Shown here: one piece after another, positions 43,563-56,072 of the stretch | Layout of the letters: the number at the start of each line of letters is the position of its first letter | Numbering within the stretch: the first letter of the stretch is position 1 | NCBI GenBank assembly: GCA_021234155.1 | Contig: JAJEKV010000036.1 | Location: 14,560,863 to 14,624,862 of the forward strand | From: Isoetes taiwanensis | Taxonomy: Eukaryota > Streptophyta > Lycopodiopsida > Isoetales > Isoetaceae | DNA length: 64,000 bases | Direction: 5' to 3' | Notes under the pieces: generated by a model | Databases searched by the model: none | What the model saw: the letters and a program-made list of their open reading frames with translations, nothing else | Told to the model about the DNA's origin: nothing | Made by a program: the position numbers and the translations under genes

Positions 43563-45930
43563 TGCAATGGTTGTTATGTGTTGGGGGATTTAATTTTTAT
43601 ATGTTGGATGTTAATGGTTTGTGTTGCAAAAATTTTTTTTGGCCCCTTCGGGGCCTTAGGGACGTCAGAAACCAGAAAAAACCAGAAAAAAACTAGAATT
43701 TATTTGAGGCTTTCATCACCTGTAGCTTTTGAATTTCATCACAATAAAACAAATAGAACATAAGTAAAAGTTACCATAAAGATCGAGCAGATTGATCCCA
43801 TTATTCTGAAAGTCATAAAGTTTGGAACACCCATACACAAACATTTTTCAACTGAAATTTAACAGCAGCCTTTGGCCTCCATGGATTCTTGTGGTGAGAA
43901 ACCAAAGTGGGATACTTTTCTGCTTGTTAGCACAAGGATCTAGAAGCCTCAAAATCTAAAAATGCATGGTAATTTTTTGCAAGCTTCATTCGAAATGAGC
44001 GGTAAAACAATATCCAATAGCGCAATCCAGTATTAATCAACTGGTAGGATGTGAAAGCCTACCAAACCCGGCCGAAAACTTGCTGTTTGACATAGATAAC
44101 TTAACCAAATATATCTATATCATACACTATCAAAAAGATCTCGGAGAGAGCTTTCCAACGCAATAAAAATCATCTCAAACAGAGCTCGATCAAAAGTTAT
44201 GATAAGAAATGTGTTGCCGGGCGGGAACCGCACTACATGCGCCCTTCAAGCCCTTCATGTGCCCATTATGCACCACACACACAAAAAGAGGGCTTTTGTT
44301 GTGAGCCATTGGTTGTTGACCATTATGCACCACACGCACAAAAAAAGGGCTTTTGTTGTGAGCCATTGGTTGTTGACCATTGGGAAAAAAAGGCTAAAAT
44401 CAATGGCTCAGAAATAGTGCACTCTAGATGTACGCATTAGTACATCCATTTGAATACATCACAAAATCATAGGAAAACCTTAGTGAAAAGCATACAAAAA
44501 CACAAAGAAAATCCCCTGTTATTATGCTACATATTGAACATTGGGCGTTGGTACAACGTCATGCACAGTTAAGTGGTCCTCCAATGCCAGACACGTGGAT
44601 GGGTGTGTACACACGTGGTTACCCTGCCTCTATGTCACTGGCCTGATCAGCCGAGTTGATCATGCTCAGACCCAGAGGAATATTGGTTGTAATCTATGAT
44701 GCTATGGTTGCTTATTTATTATTATGTTATCTTGAATGTTGGAATTGAGTTTCAATGGTTGTATTATATATGAGATATTCAGGGTAAATTATGCAAGGTA
44801 CACATGCTTGTTTGGACTATTAATTTGAGTTTCAGGGGCGGGGCTATGGTAAGGTTAAGTTATTGTTATTGGATTGATGCATTATGTTGTTGATGCTTAG
44901 GCATGTCCTAGAACCTCGATCCACACTTAGTCCATGTGACTAATCCCGTGGTTGATGGTGTAAGCAGAAGTGCAAGATACTACGGAGTGTAGCCAAGCTT
45001 CGGGAAGACGAGAGTAGAAATGGGGATTGTCAAATTAATAAACTTGATTATTATTATTATATTTTGGCTTGAAGCTATAATTGTTAAGTTCATGAATTGT
45101 TGTGTGAGGATATTGTTGGTTATGGGGAAATCAAATATTTGGGACCTTGGAGTATAGATATAAAGATTAAATTCTTTACCTAAGTATGCATGAGTTAATT
45201 TCTTAAATTTCTAGGCTTAAGTAGATCCAAAGGTCAAGATTGATGGGATCTCCAGTTACCAAGAGGTTAACTGGCTAGGCCCGTCACAGTTGGTCTTCAA
45301 TATAAGTTGATTGACAAGCTTCTAAGAGTTGTTGGATTTGGCCATAGTGTATTAGACAAATACTAATCGTATTGAGCATGAAGGATCAAATCCATTGTAC
45401 ATTCTACTAATTGAATAACCTATGAAGTATCAAATCCATTGTACATTTTACTGCATTGAATTATCTCTAAGGGTAGAATCAGGGCCAACATGAGGATGAA
45501 GAGCAACAATACATGGAATTGATTTGTCATATGCCCTCTACTGATAGAACTGAGAAGCATTTGCATTTGGGCCTACCTATCGCCAACTCTACACATGGTA
45601 CAATATGTTATGACTTTCTTTTGATGTTAAGCTCTACACTACTTACAGTGGTTGATTCATTTGGCTACAACTGCAGCTCCAAATTCTATAAACTGTATTT
45701 ATAACTAATTACAATATTATATAGTCATTCACCTTGATCATATAGCCTTTCATGATCAATTTCAAGCATAAATTGGGTTTCTGCTTCAGATGCTTGGGAT
45801 GAAAATTGGGAGGATTGCAAAAGCACTTATTCTGGTGGAATATAACTAAACTATATATGCCTGCAAGAATTACTATAATCAAATGTGTTCTTAATAATAC
45901 TCATTTTTATGTGGCATCTGCTCTATTAGC
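43563..45930. other. Intergenic DNA with a 60-base tandem duplication
   Basis: No gene is recognised. At about 44,262-44,380 a unit beginning CCATTATGCACCACAC and ending GCCATTGGTTGTTGA occurs twice in tandem, with a partial third start. TATCAAATCCATTGTACATT also occurs twice near 45,390 and 45,430. Confidence 0.55.
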
Positions 45931-45939
45931 GCCTTAATG

Positions 45940-46770
45940 TAAGATGAAGGAGATTATTCGTATTGTTATGGACTTTATTTGGGGCGGAAATGCAGAAGGA
46001 GCTATGATGAAGGTTGCTTGGGCGAAGTGCATTGAACCTAAGGCAGCTGGAAACCTTGGGATGTTGGATTTTCACCTCCAAGTAAAATGATGATCTTGAA
46101 GTCTATAGAGGCTTCTTGTTGGTAAGGATGATTCTTCTAGTTTGAGATTTTTTACACAATCAATTCAACATTGTCTTCCATGTCATAAGGCTATTATTAA
46201 TTCCCTCCTGCTTTGGGCTTCATCTGCATCCATATCCTAATGCTTTACCCTTTCTAAAGGGGTTGCTTATTGCTTGGGACACTCTCAGATCTTCTTTTTA
46301 TATTAATCCTAAGTTGTCTACTCCATGTTGGTGGATTCCTCTACAAGACACTCCAAACAATGTGCATGAGTGCGATTGTACATCCAAAGACACAACAATG
46401 ATAGGTAGCAGCTGGTCTAAGCATTATTGCAGCTTGTATGAGTCTGGCCATTTCCTGTCATAGGAAGCATTTAGAACAAAATTCTTGTTGTGGAGATGGA
46501 CTCGTATTGCTGGACTCGTATTGCTCCATTGCTGCCACAGGACTTCGGTCCCGCAAATTGAAGTAGCAGCATGGGAATGCCAACAGGGTATCAAGCTAGA
46601 GCGCTTTGTCTCTTCTATTTATAAATTTCTTCTCCATCATGAACCTCGCCTCCATCTAATAGTTGACATCTTCAGATCCTTCAACCACAGTGGAAACGTG
46701 TTTGGATGTGGGTGTGGGATAAGTTGCTTCGTTCCAAGGTGGTTGTTTTTTTTATGGTAAGTAATCCATA
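45940..46770 (+). pseudogene. LINE-type reverse transcriptase relic
   Basis: Read on the plus strand from about 45,940: MKEIIRIVMDFIWGG, then VAWAKCIEPKAAGNLGMLDF, the FIWGG / VAW..C.PK..G.LG pattern found behind the RT core of plant non-LTR elements. Later open pieces (46,263-46,463 and 46,485-46,760) continue in broken frames. No poly-A tail or ends can be fixed. Confidence 0.6.
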
Positions 46771-46923
46771 GATGTCTCAGAGTTAACAACCTGGTTCATA
46801 AAATTGATCATCGGATTTCAGAGCTCTGTCCTCCTTATTATAGAATTTAGGTACTCGATTCTATAAGCATGAAGGACAAGTCCCTACTAACTAATGAGTA
46901 TGTGTGGTTATGAAGATTGCATT

Positions 46924-47174
46924 GGGCAAAAGTATGCTAGTGGGTATCAAAAAAACGCGGCCCCAGCACTTAGATCAGCACCCTGGATGTACTATTCTAT
47001 CATAGTATTCCACTTGTTATTAGTTGGAGTTGTTACATATTTCTATTGATTACCTAATTACCATGTGCTAGTACCAGTAACACCTTAAACAAGCTGCCAT
47101 ATGGGGTGCTATATGAGTGCTGTCAGCATGTGTCCGGACGCCTGCTTTTGATACCCACCAGCATACTTTTGCCC
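46924..47174. mobile_element. 251-bp MITE-like element
   Basis: Its ends are inverted copies of about 28 bp (GGGCAAAAGTATGCTAGTGG on the left, 46,924 on; its reverse complement with one change ends at 47,174). CATT lies directly outside both ends (46,920-46,923 and 47,175-47,178) and could be the target duplication. It has no coding capacity and its superfamily is uncertain. Confidence 0.72.
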
Positions 47175-47178
47175 CATT

Positions 47179-48201
47179 CCCAAGAGATAATCGTAAAAAA
47201 TCAACCAAAATCAATAAGAGCGATCGCTTGACCTGCCAGCCACAAATAGATAATTTGTTTGTGAGATACTATGCGTTTTCAAGTGAAAATTAATTATTAT
47301 GAGAAACATTGTCGTGTTAAGGTACTATTGTTGGAGCTTTGATACATATTGAGATTGTATGTCGAGGCACCCAAATGAAGCAAGTTATGACTGTGGGAAA
47401 TAATGCAATTGAAAGGCATGTGTAGGAAGGAATAACTTAATAGATTATAGTTGCAGGTATAGGTGGGTGAGTCATAGATGGTGTTACCATGGTGTCCCAT
47501 TGTTAATTTCGAGTATGGCTATAATATTACACATATAGGTAAATTAGAAGATAGCATACCCTCCCCCCCCTTCTTAGGGACGACAAACTTTATTCATCAA
47601 TCAAGATATTATAACAAAATAAGATGCAAAGACATGACTATAATCCCAGTGGATAAAATGATCCCACTGAGCACAACCACTTATCTATGCATAGGTATGA
47701 ATCTGAAGATGAACTTCCCATATCAATACCTTCTTCTCTTGATCAAGAGAAGAACCATTATATGCCATGACAATTTTATCTTGTGTCCACTGAAGAAGAA
47801 TCTCATCTATAGTCTTCTTCACTTCCAGAATGACATAGTTTGGGCCATGCATCAGGGTAAATAGCAAGCAAAATAAGATGGCTGCTTAAAGAAGTCCAAA
47901 AAAGGATTAACAATGAAGATCATGCCAACAAAAATCCCTCACACAAGAAGAAGCATTGTTCAATACTCTCAACCCTTTGATACAAGAAGGGGTACATAAG
48001 AGTATTCCATAGGCAACTTTGGTAATTGTTCAACACAACAGATGGAGAGTCCAATAAACGTAAGGCAGACTCTAAAACTAGCGGTTCCAAATCAGTCGTC
48101 GTGAATCTCGATCCACGAAATAAGAAAGCTGATAACAAGAAAGCAAATGTGACTGAAAAGACTGATGAGGAATTGGAATCTAAGACAGTCTCTGCTATTT
48201 C
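47179..48201. other. Intergenic DNA before the Ty3/gypsy element
   Basis: No clear gene. A plus-strand open stretch at about 48,026-48,208 is Lys-rich (DPRNKKADNKKANVTEKTDE) and runs up to the LTR border, so it may be an exon cut by the insertion; I do not recognise it. Confidence 0.4.
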
Positions 48202-48659
48202 CCGTTAGTCCTGTACGTCCTGGTACAGGACTATTCATGCATACGACGGACCAAGTCAAGGCCAAGGACCCAGTTGCTTTCGATGCCAAAGGCCCCGTGA
48301 AAGACCAAGCAACGGACCACGCACGCAAAGGCAGCGCGCAGAAGGCCTTCGAGACAAATGATGCCCCGCCACCGCTTTGCGTCGGCCCGTGTCGGCGTGA
48401 TTCTCGAGCATTTCAAGAGGCACCGCCAGCATTCCTGTCGATCAGGCCTCCTTCCGTGAGTCGGCACCTAAATCACCGAGTGTCTATATTGGGCCAAAGG
48501 CCATTGTACTATATATATGAGTAGAGCTAGCAGTTGAGTTTTTAGATGAGTTTTGAGCCTTGTCTCACTTCAGTTTTCTCTCCATTGCGAGAGCTCATGT
48601 ATCTTCATTGACATCAAGGAAGTTGTTCTCGTTATTGTGATCTTATTGTTCTCTTTTGC
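48202..48659 (+). repeat. 5' LTR of the gypsy element
   Basis: About 458 bp. It aligns with 58,446-58,889: shared blocks include GGACTATTCATGCATA, GACCAAGTCAAGGCCAAGGA, GTGTCTATATTGGGCCAAAG, GCCATTGTACTATATATATG and ATCTTCATTGACATCAAGGA. The first bases (CGTTAGTC) appear mutated from TGTTAGTC of the other copy. ACTATATATATGAG is a likely TATA box. Confidence 0.85.
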
Positions 48660-48766
48660 TTTCTTTTCTCCTTTCCCTTGTTCTTTTTGCAAATCCCGCG
48701 TGACATATTGCCAAACGGCGGCTCGACTGGAGCGCCATCAACGACGCGAGGCTGTTCGGGACATGT

Positions 48767-50420
48767 ATGATACTGCTTATGACATTGAGGGTGGTCTCCA
48801 GAGCTCAGTCGGCACCTCCTACCCCTCGTGCTCATTCTCGACCAGGGTCTCCCCCTGTGTATCGCCATTGTTCACAACCTCAATCTCCACAACATACACC
48901 TGTTCAGCCCACGCCTCACTATTTCCAGACTCCTGAGAGCACCTATATCCATATCCCTTCAGGCCACACCCCTCAGCCATCACAACCTTCTTCACCTCCT
49001 GCTGGGATGGGCTACCATCAAGTGTCTTTTGGCCCTCCCCACGTTCATGAATTTCAGTCTTCTCCATCCTTTCAGCACGCTCTTCCTGTTTACTAAACCA
49101 CTGATCTCAAGCCTAATGAGGAGGGCTCTCATGATCCTTCCCCACCTGATACTACTTTCTTTGGACCACCGGGTTTTTCAGTTCCACCCCCAGGCTCTCA
49201 GCCCCCGCCTGTTCCACCTCTCTATGCTTCTGCATATCCTCCACCAAATCCACTGGGTCTGCGCGCCGGTTCGCCTTCATCTCCAATTCATAATTTGAAG
49301 CTCACTTATCCAACTTTCGGCAACACTAAAGGCAAACCTCTGGATCAGAGTGCTCAAGCCCATATGGAGGAATTCGAAGCCTTGGCCATTCTGAATGGTC
49401 ATGCGCAACCACAACTCAAATTTCATATCTTTTCAACCACGCTCCGAGGCGCCCCTCATCAATGGTTAATGGCCAACAAAAGTCACTGAAAACAAAGTTG
49501 GCATGAAATGAAAACAACCTTCCTTTCTCATTATGGCACCACCGATGATGATCAACTTCTTCTCAAGCAACTCAATGACCTCCAAAGAAGAGCCCACGAA
49601 GTCACCAAGGATTTTATGGGACCGACTACACATTCTCGCCAAGAACTCCGGGGAGTACCCCAATGCAAAGCCAGATTCTTGTCTCCGGTTTTACGGCGGG
49701 CCTTCCTCCTCGCCATTCGACTCATGACCCAGAATACTGCGTCCCCAAGTCTCACGGAGGCGAGCCATTGAATTGGTCAATCACTTTCGGTCAACGTTTC
49801 TTCTGGTGTTGCTCTCCGCGGAACTCCCTTTCATACCCCCGCCATGGTTCCTCGGAATGCAGTCCGACCTCGACAAACAAATCCTCAACTCCACAGATCT
49901 GGTGTCATATTTGCAAATATCAAGGCCATTTGGCAAATGAATGCAACTCATCCAATGGATCTCCTCATTGTAAAAGGTGCAATATGTGCAATCAATGCCG
50001 CGAAAGAATGCACTTTCGTTCTCATCCTACACCCTTTCGGAACAAAATAGTTTTTCAAGTCCGCACCACCTCCACAACAACCGTTTTATCCGCCCGGCAA
50101 TATCAAACTCCACAAATCACAGCGGCGGTATCAACAAGCGGAAGAATCTCAGCAGCCAGGGGACAAGGCAATCGTCCTCCCTTTGATCCTTCAAAGGCTC
50201 AATGTTATCATTGTCATGAATGGGGTCACACCACTCGGCGTGTCCTCAACTTCCTCAAGTTCAAGTCCAACTTCGGGCTCAAATCAACCAGCTTGAGTAC
50301 GTCTTATAGCTTATCAACTCTGGGTGGCCAACGGCAAACAAGGCCCCCGTCCGGTTTTGAGGAAGCCCCCTCGGCCGCCTCAACAACGGCGACCTCAAAT
50401 AGCGATATCTACCTCTAATC
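48767..50420 (+). pseudogene. Gypsy gag remnant with two zinc knuckles
   Basis: The N-terminal part is Pro/Ser/His-rich (48,767-49,096 region). The capsid-type part follows (49,295 on: KLTYPTFGNTKGKPLDQSAQ, GAPHQWLMANKSH, then SHYGTTDDDQLLLKQLNDLQ). Downstream are two zinc knuckles: CHICKYQGHLANEC (CX2CX4HX4C, about 49,904) and CYHCHEWGHTTRR, where the last Cys is lost through a frame change (about 50,205). Several stops and frame shifts break it. Confidence 0.75.
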
Positions 50421-50999
50421 CTATGGATCAACAAGCTCAAGAGGAGATTTATCGGGCACTAAACCCTCGATCCGGCCGGTCCAATTGGGTTGGTCTCCGT
50501 TCGCAGCGTCACACCCGGGCTTCACGCCCTTTGACCATCATACCTCCGCGACCGCGAACCCGCTTTTCTCGCGGGACACCGTCCCTCATGAAGATGATAA
50601 AAAAAGTTCATTTCGCGACCTGATCTTGACAAACTCATGCCTCGTCATGCCTAAAGTAAGACAAAGTATTACAAACTCATGCGGTCGCGGAAGGTCGCCA
50701 CACCGGCAAATGTTCACGCCACCACTAGAGCTCGCGGCGGCGTCGGCGCCGCGATCATCATCCACCGGCTCTCCGGCCCGTATCCAAATATTGCTCTTGA
50801 GGTAGAGCTTCTTAAAGAAGTTTACGCTTCTCTACCCCGGACTTCGGCTCCATTGGACCCTGCGGACCCCAGCTTTCTCATGTTCCTTTGGAACTTCGGA
50901 AGAACTTGCCAAGATCAAGATTCCTTTGAGCCCCAACCACTTATTTTTGAAACTTTGTCCAGCTCTCAAAGACCGGTTACCTCTTCCCACGGTTACGGT

Positions 51000-52925
51000 T
51001 GGGCTGTTATGCGACCTCAACACCCACGGTGCACGCCACGGTGGGCAATCAGCACATCAATCATGTCCAAATTGATGGTGGTAGTGCCGTCAATCTTATT
51101 ACTGATAAGCTCCGGAAGCAATTGGGGATCAAACAATTATACCGTGCTCCCTATGACATCAAGTTGGCTAATGGCCATATCACGCGCCCTCAAGGTGTCA
51201 CTCCTCTTCTCCATATCGGTAGATTGGTGATCTCAAATTCCCCTTGGAATTTGGTGTTTGGAAAGCTGGAGAAGATCCTGGTGATTATGAAATGCTGGTT
51301 GGAAGACCTTTTCTCCGCCAGGCTAAGAGTATTCATTACTGGGCCACGGACCAACTTGTTATCACTGATGGACATCTCAATGCCACAATGGATCTGGAAA
51401 CTGGCAAATTGATCTCTGTTGAGAATGCAGAACCTTCAATCTCAGACATTGACTCTGAAGAAGCACAAAATATTTATCATGTTCAAGCTCCACCCGCGGG
51501 TTCATCTCTCTCATCCTACCCCTTCGGTATCTTTGATCCTTGGGGTGAGATGACGCCGGATCCCGACCAGCCGTGGCTGCTCTCTTGGACCCTTACCTGG
51601 CTTCCTGCAATCGTATTCAATGTCTTGATCATTTTTCAGACACAATCCCTTCTTCGGAGACTGTTGATGTTCATGCCGTCATGAAGCAACCCTTGCTAGA
51701 TGACACTCAGCAGCCTCTTTTCTTCACTACTCAAAATGCTGCTCCTCCTGTCATGCTTCAACTTTCTGCTCATCAGGTTCAGGACACGGAGGTTGTTCCT
51801 CATATTCAAACTCCAGAGGTGGAAATAGTGGACATTGGTAACAATCTATAAAGTACGCGCCGTGACGCTGTTCAAAAAATTCAAACATATTTTTGCCTAG
51901 AGCTACAAAGACCTTCAAGGTATCAAAAAAGAGTTGGGGGAACTCACCATTCCTATCAAACCTGATGCACGCCCCATCTAGCAACGACAGTACAGGCTCA
52001 ATCCAAATTACCGTGACCGCGTCAAGGCCGAAATTGACAAACTCTTAGTTGCTGGCCTGATTTATGAGGTCAAACATTCTGAATGGGCGAGCCCCATCGT
52101 CATTGCTCTCAAGCACAATGGCAAAATCCGTGTTTGCGTGGACTACAGAAAACTCAATCAAGCTACGGAGCGTGATCACTTTCCGCTTCCCTTCACCACC
52201 AAGTTCTCGGCTTAAGTTGCTGGTCATGAGATGTACTCTTTCATGGATGGTTTCTCTGGGTACAATCAAATTTCTATCAAGCAAGAAGATCAACTCAAAA
52301 CTACCTTCACCACCCCGTGGGCACTTTTGCCTATAAGGTGGTACCTTTTGGTTTATCAAACTCTCCTTCAAGCTTTCAGCGTATCATGCTTTCCGTCTTT
52401 CAAGACTTTATGAAGGATAAACCTTTTCTTCAGATCTTTCAAGATGATTTTTCAGCCTACAGCTCTATGGATGATCATTTGGACAAGTTGGAGCTTGTCT
52501 TTCAAAAATGTGATGAATCGGGCATTAGTCTCAATCCTGAGAAGTGCACTTTCTGCGTCACCTCAGGCATTTTGTTGGGTCATGTTATCAGTAAAGAAGG
52601 CATCACCACGGATCCCGCTAAAATCAGTTGTGTACTAAAGGCTCAAGCACCCTCTAATATCAAAGAGACACGATCTTTCCGGGTAAGGTTAATTACTATT
52701 CCACCTTCATTCCTGGACTCGCGCAGCCTAGCTGATCCCATTCATAAACTCACGGGTGATGAATCCACTTGGGCTTGGAATCCCCAAGCGGTAAGCTTTT
52801 CGGCGGTTGAAGTCACATTACCTACTCGAGGCCCCAGACTTGTTCCTCCTCAATGGGACAAGCCCTTCCACGTTCATGTTGATGTCTCGCTTTTGCCATT
52901 GGTGCTGTTCTTTCTCGGCCTATGA
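51000..52925 (+). pseudogene. Gypsy protease and reverse transcriptase remnant
   Basis: The protease site is NHVQIDGGSAVNLIT (about 51,055-51,100), with Asp-Gly-Gly in place of the more usual Asp-Ser/Thr-Gly. RT starts near 51,960: RQYRLNPNYRDRVKAEIDKL, EWASPIVIALKHNGKIRVCV, DYRKLNQATERDHFPLP, MYSFMDGFSGYNQI, then after a shift GTFAYKVVPFGLSNSPSSFQ and the active site FQDDFSAY (Asp-Asp codons 52,443-52,448), followed by LNPEKCTFCVTSGILLGHVI. In-frame stops lie at 51,979-51,981 and 52,213-52,215, and there is a frame change near 52,316. Confidence 0.85.
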
Positions 52926-54590
52926 TGACAACATGGATAAACCGATCCGCTATGCCGGTAGGAAACTCAATCTGGCTGGCGCCAACTACTCGCCACGCGG
53001 GCGAAGCTTTGGGCTTAGTTTTACGTGGTCCAACGTTTCCGACATTATTTGTTGGGAAGCGGATCAAGTTCTTTGTTGATCATCAAGCTCTTCTTTTATT
53101 TAATCAACAAAGCCACGCCCATGGGTAGAATTGCTCGTCCTCAGCTTACGCAAGAATTAAACCCCTTCGAAATTGTTCATAAAGGCGTGCAAGTCTCATG
53201 TGGTACCTGATTATCTTTCCGCATCCACCCCGGATGACCCCCCGCGGGTGTTTCGGCGCTTTCGGACGCTCAATTGTTCCCGGTCACGGCCACGCCCCAT
53301 TGGTTTCACAACTTTTTCAGCACTATCTTCTCAGCGGTGCTCTTCCTCCCGAAGTTCCGGCGCTCTCCCCGGACAAGCTTTCCAAGCCCGTAGCGTGGAG
53401 TTTTCTGAGAGGTCCGTGACTACACCATGGTTGCCGCCATTTATACAAACGCGGTAAAGATATGGTCCTCCGCGTTTGTCCTCCCTCATGAGGTGCCGAT
53501 ATTGTTAAACAAGCCCATGGCGGGCTTGGTGGTGGTCATTTTAGTGGTGACGCCATGCACGCAAAAATTCTTCCGGCGGGATATTTACGGCCCACGCTCT
53601 TCAAAGATGCCCACGTTTATGCTGCGACCGCCGTGTGGCGTCGCCGTGCCGCGTGTGGAAAGCCCAATGCCCCGTGGCGGCTCTTTCCTTTGACGCCGGT
53701 CGCCACGCCACTTCCCTTCAAATGGGGAATGGACTTTGTGGGGCCCATGGACCCACCAGCTGACATACACCCGTGCCAGCTACATTACGGTCATCCGCCA
53801 TTATGCTACCAAATGGGCTAGCTTTGTGCACTTCCCGATAACACTCGCCGCTAGCACAAATAAAGGTTCTCTACACGCACATCATCAATGGCGTTTTGAT
53901 TGTCCCACGGAACTTGTGATAGTGATGGTGGCGTGCATTTGATTAATCATACCATCAAGGAGTCACGGACTATCTTCATTCAACAATGGAAGAGAGTACA
54001 CCTTACTATCCTCAAGGGAATGGCTTGGCTAAAAAGTACCAACAAAACACTCGTTACTATTCTCAAGAAAATTTGTGATGCTTCACGACCGATTGGCAAG
54101 ACAAGTTGGCTACTGCTTTTTTGGCTTTACAACACCGCCAAAATAGCTCACGGCCACACTCCTTTCAAATTGGTTTATGGTCAAGAAGCTCTCATGCCCT
54201 TTGAATATATTCTTCCGACTCTCCGTTTCCAACTTGCTACAAAGACATAATCCACCGGCCGCACTCAAGGAACGGGTTTATCAATTGGAACAGTTGGATG
54301 AACTTAGGAGAGATGCTTACATTCGTGTTCTTCATGGTCAATGCTTTTAAAATCATTGCATGACAAACGCCTTAAGACAAAAAACATTCAAAGAAGGTGA
54401 TTTGGTTCTTCTTTATGATTCTCAAGCTACAAAAATTTTTCCGGCAAGTTAAAATTCGGTGGTTTGGTCCTTATCAAATTATTCAAGCGGTTCAACCCGG
54501 TGTTTTCCCGTTGGCGAGAATTAGATGGCACTCCATTACCTACTACGGTTAATGGCTTTTGCCTTAAACAATTTCATACGAAGCTATAGA
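52926..54590 (+). pseudogene. Gypsy RNase H and integrase remnant
   Basis: RNase H traces are PIRYAGRKLNLAGANYS (about 52,945) and FFVDHQALLLFNQQ (about 53,070). Integrase follows in broken frames: PLPFKWGMDFVGPMD (about 53,712-53,756), ATKWASFVHFP (about 53,805), a DGGVHLINHTIKE trace (about 53,925), HTPFKLVYGQEALMPFEYIL (about 54,155) and, to about 54,590, the C-terminal GPYQIIQ / ELDGTPLPTTVNGFCLKQFH segment. No chromodomain is seen. Confidence 0.8.
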
Positions 54591-54810
54591 TAGTTCTACA
54601 CAAGATGCACCACACAGTTCTGACTCCACAGATAGTGACTAAAAGCGGCATATTTATATTAATAGAGGCAAATTACAAAATGTGAGCATTGCCCACTTAC
54701 TTCCGCTATGAGCAAAGCTCTATGGGCAGTGCCCTATTTACAAAATCCTAAGATTAAAACCCTTCTACTCCGGGTTGGGAGCAGGGTGATCGCGGAGGAT
54801 GTGGTAGTAG

Positions 54811-55029
54811 TTACGCCTCGGATCCCAGCAGCGGATGCACCACCACTTCCATGGGGTTGGTCACAGTGGGATGCTGGGTCATCCCACTCCACTGCACCAG
54901 CCCATCCATAGGGATGCCACGGTTGTGGCACGTCCAGAGATCCAGACAGTTCATCTTGCAAGTGATCCATTCCTGACAATTGCTAGGCATTGTGCAGTTC
55001 TCGTTCAAACCAGCCGCTGCCATACTCAT
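54811..55029 (-). CDS. Small antisense ORF inside the gypsy element
   Basis: A minus-strand frame of 72 codons starts with ATG at 55,029 (MSMAAAGLNENCTMPSNCQE) and includes a Cys cluster, NCQEWITCKMNCLDLWTCHN, before ending at TAA 54,811. It is open although the surrounding sense frames are decayed. Directly upstream on the same strand are TATATAAG (55,074-55,067), a CCAAT-type ATTGG (55,109-55,105) and an ACGT element (CCACGTCA, 55,130-55,123), spaced like a plant promoter. Some plant gypsy lineages carry antisense genes downstream of pol. Protein family unknown; it could still be a chance frame. Confidence 0.4.
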   Translation of the reverse strand: MSMAAAGLNENCTMPSNCQEWITCKMNCLDLWTCHNRGIPMDGLVQWSGMTQHPTVTNPMEVVVHPLLGSEA

Positions 55030-55066
55030 CGTCGTCAAGGGTGTCTCAGCTTCGCCCACTGCTCGT

Positions 55067-55130
55067 CTTATATAGCCCAACCGACGGGAATCCTATCGGC
55101 GTGGACCAATCAGAAAACTCGCTGACGTGG
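55067..55130 (-). promoter_or_regulatory. Promoter-like block for the antisense ORF
   Basis: Minus strand, 5' to 3': CCACGTCA (ACGT core), ATTGG (reverse CCAAT box) 13 bases later, TATATAAG about 30 bases after that, and the ATG 37 bases downstream. The order and spacing are promoter-like; activity is not shown. Confidence 0.4.
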
Positions 55131-56060
55131 TTGCAATGCAAGGCCGTTTCTAAATTGGAATCTTTTCTCCCGCCGCATATCTAGTAATGGTACCTTCTGA
55201 CACCTTCGTTTTAATGATATCCCACTTCGAGTTGCCAGCATTAAAAGACATTCCTTCTTTTCACGCCCGTCGAACATTAATATGTGTACCTTCGCCAGCT
55301 GTCCCATCCGATCGTTTATTCACGTCTCATCTCCACCGTCCATTGCTTTTCCCTTAACTGCTTGGGGACTTAGCCAAAATTTTGCCTCTCAATCGCCTCC
55401 TTCGCATCTATTGCCACCTGGCATCATCAACGGTCGCTGTTTCATTCTCATCATGCCCCTTCGCCAACACTTGTGAGCCCTAAAACCTTTTCGTCATTCT
55501 TTCGCTTTTTTCGTCTTACTCAGCCCTCGGTTTCTCTTTGTTCCTTTACGCGCTCTTTGCCATGGCGCTTCACCCAAATTTCCTCAACTTCAAGCTTCTA
55601 CTCCATGGGATCCGGCTTTTTTGTTCATGATTTTCTCCACACCGACCTTTTCGCTGGCTCGTTGTCCGAAGTGTAGAAGTGGAGAACGCCGGGGCTTTAC
55701 GAATTCTCACAACGGAACTCCCCTCACCACATCCTGAGTAATTGAAGCGGTTTATTGCTCATATTGTCAACAGCCCGGAAGGATCGCTACCCGGTCGATG
55801 GTAACCACCATTTTTGCTCGCTCAAAACTCGATTTGGTATTCCATTCCTCTTGCAGACCTTCTTTATCTTAGGGTCGCATTACGGGACCGGATGTCCTGC
55901 CGTTAATAGCCTTTATCACAACATGCATCGGCTCACAAATATTGCCAAGTCCCGACACTTTTGTCAAGTTTACGTGGCGAAAATTGCTCGGGTATTCTAT
56001 CAAGAACACCCATATCAATAAACAGTTCTACAATGTTGTTATCCGCGGCCATCCACCCAC
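55130..56060. other. Gypsy 3' region without a clear ORF
   Basis: Pyrimidine-rich sense strand with only short open frames. No recognised domain. Confidence 0.5.
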
Positions 56061-56072
56061 ACATCATATTGA

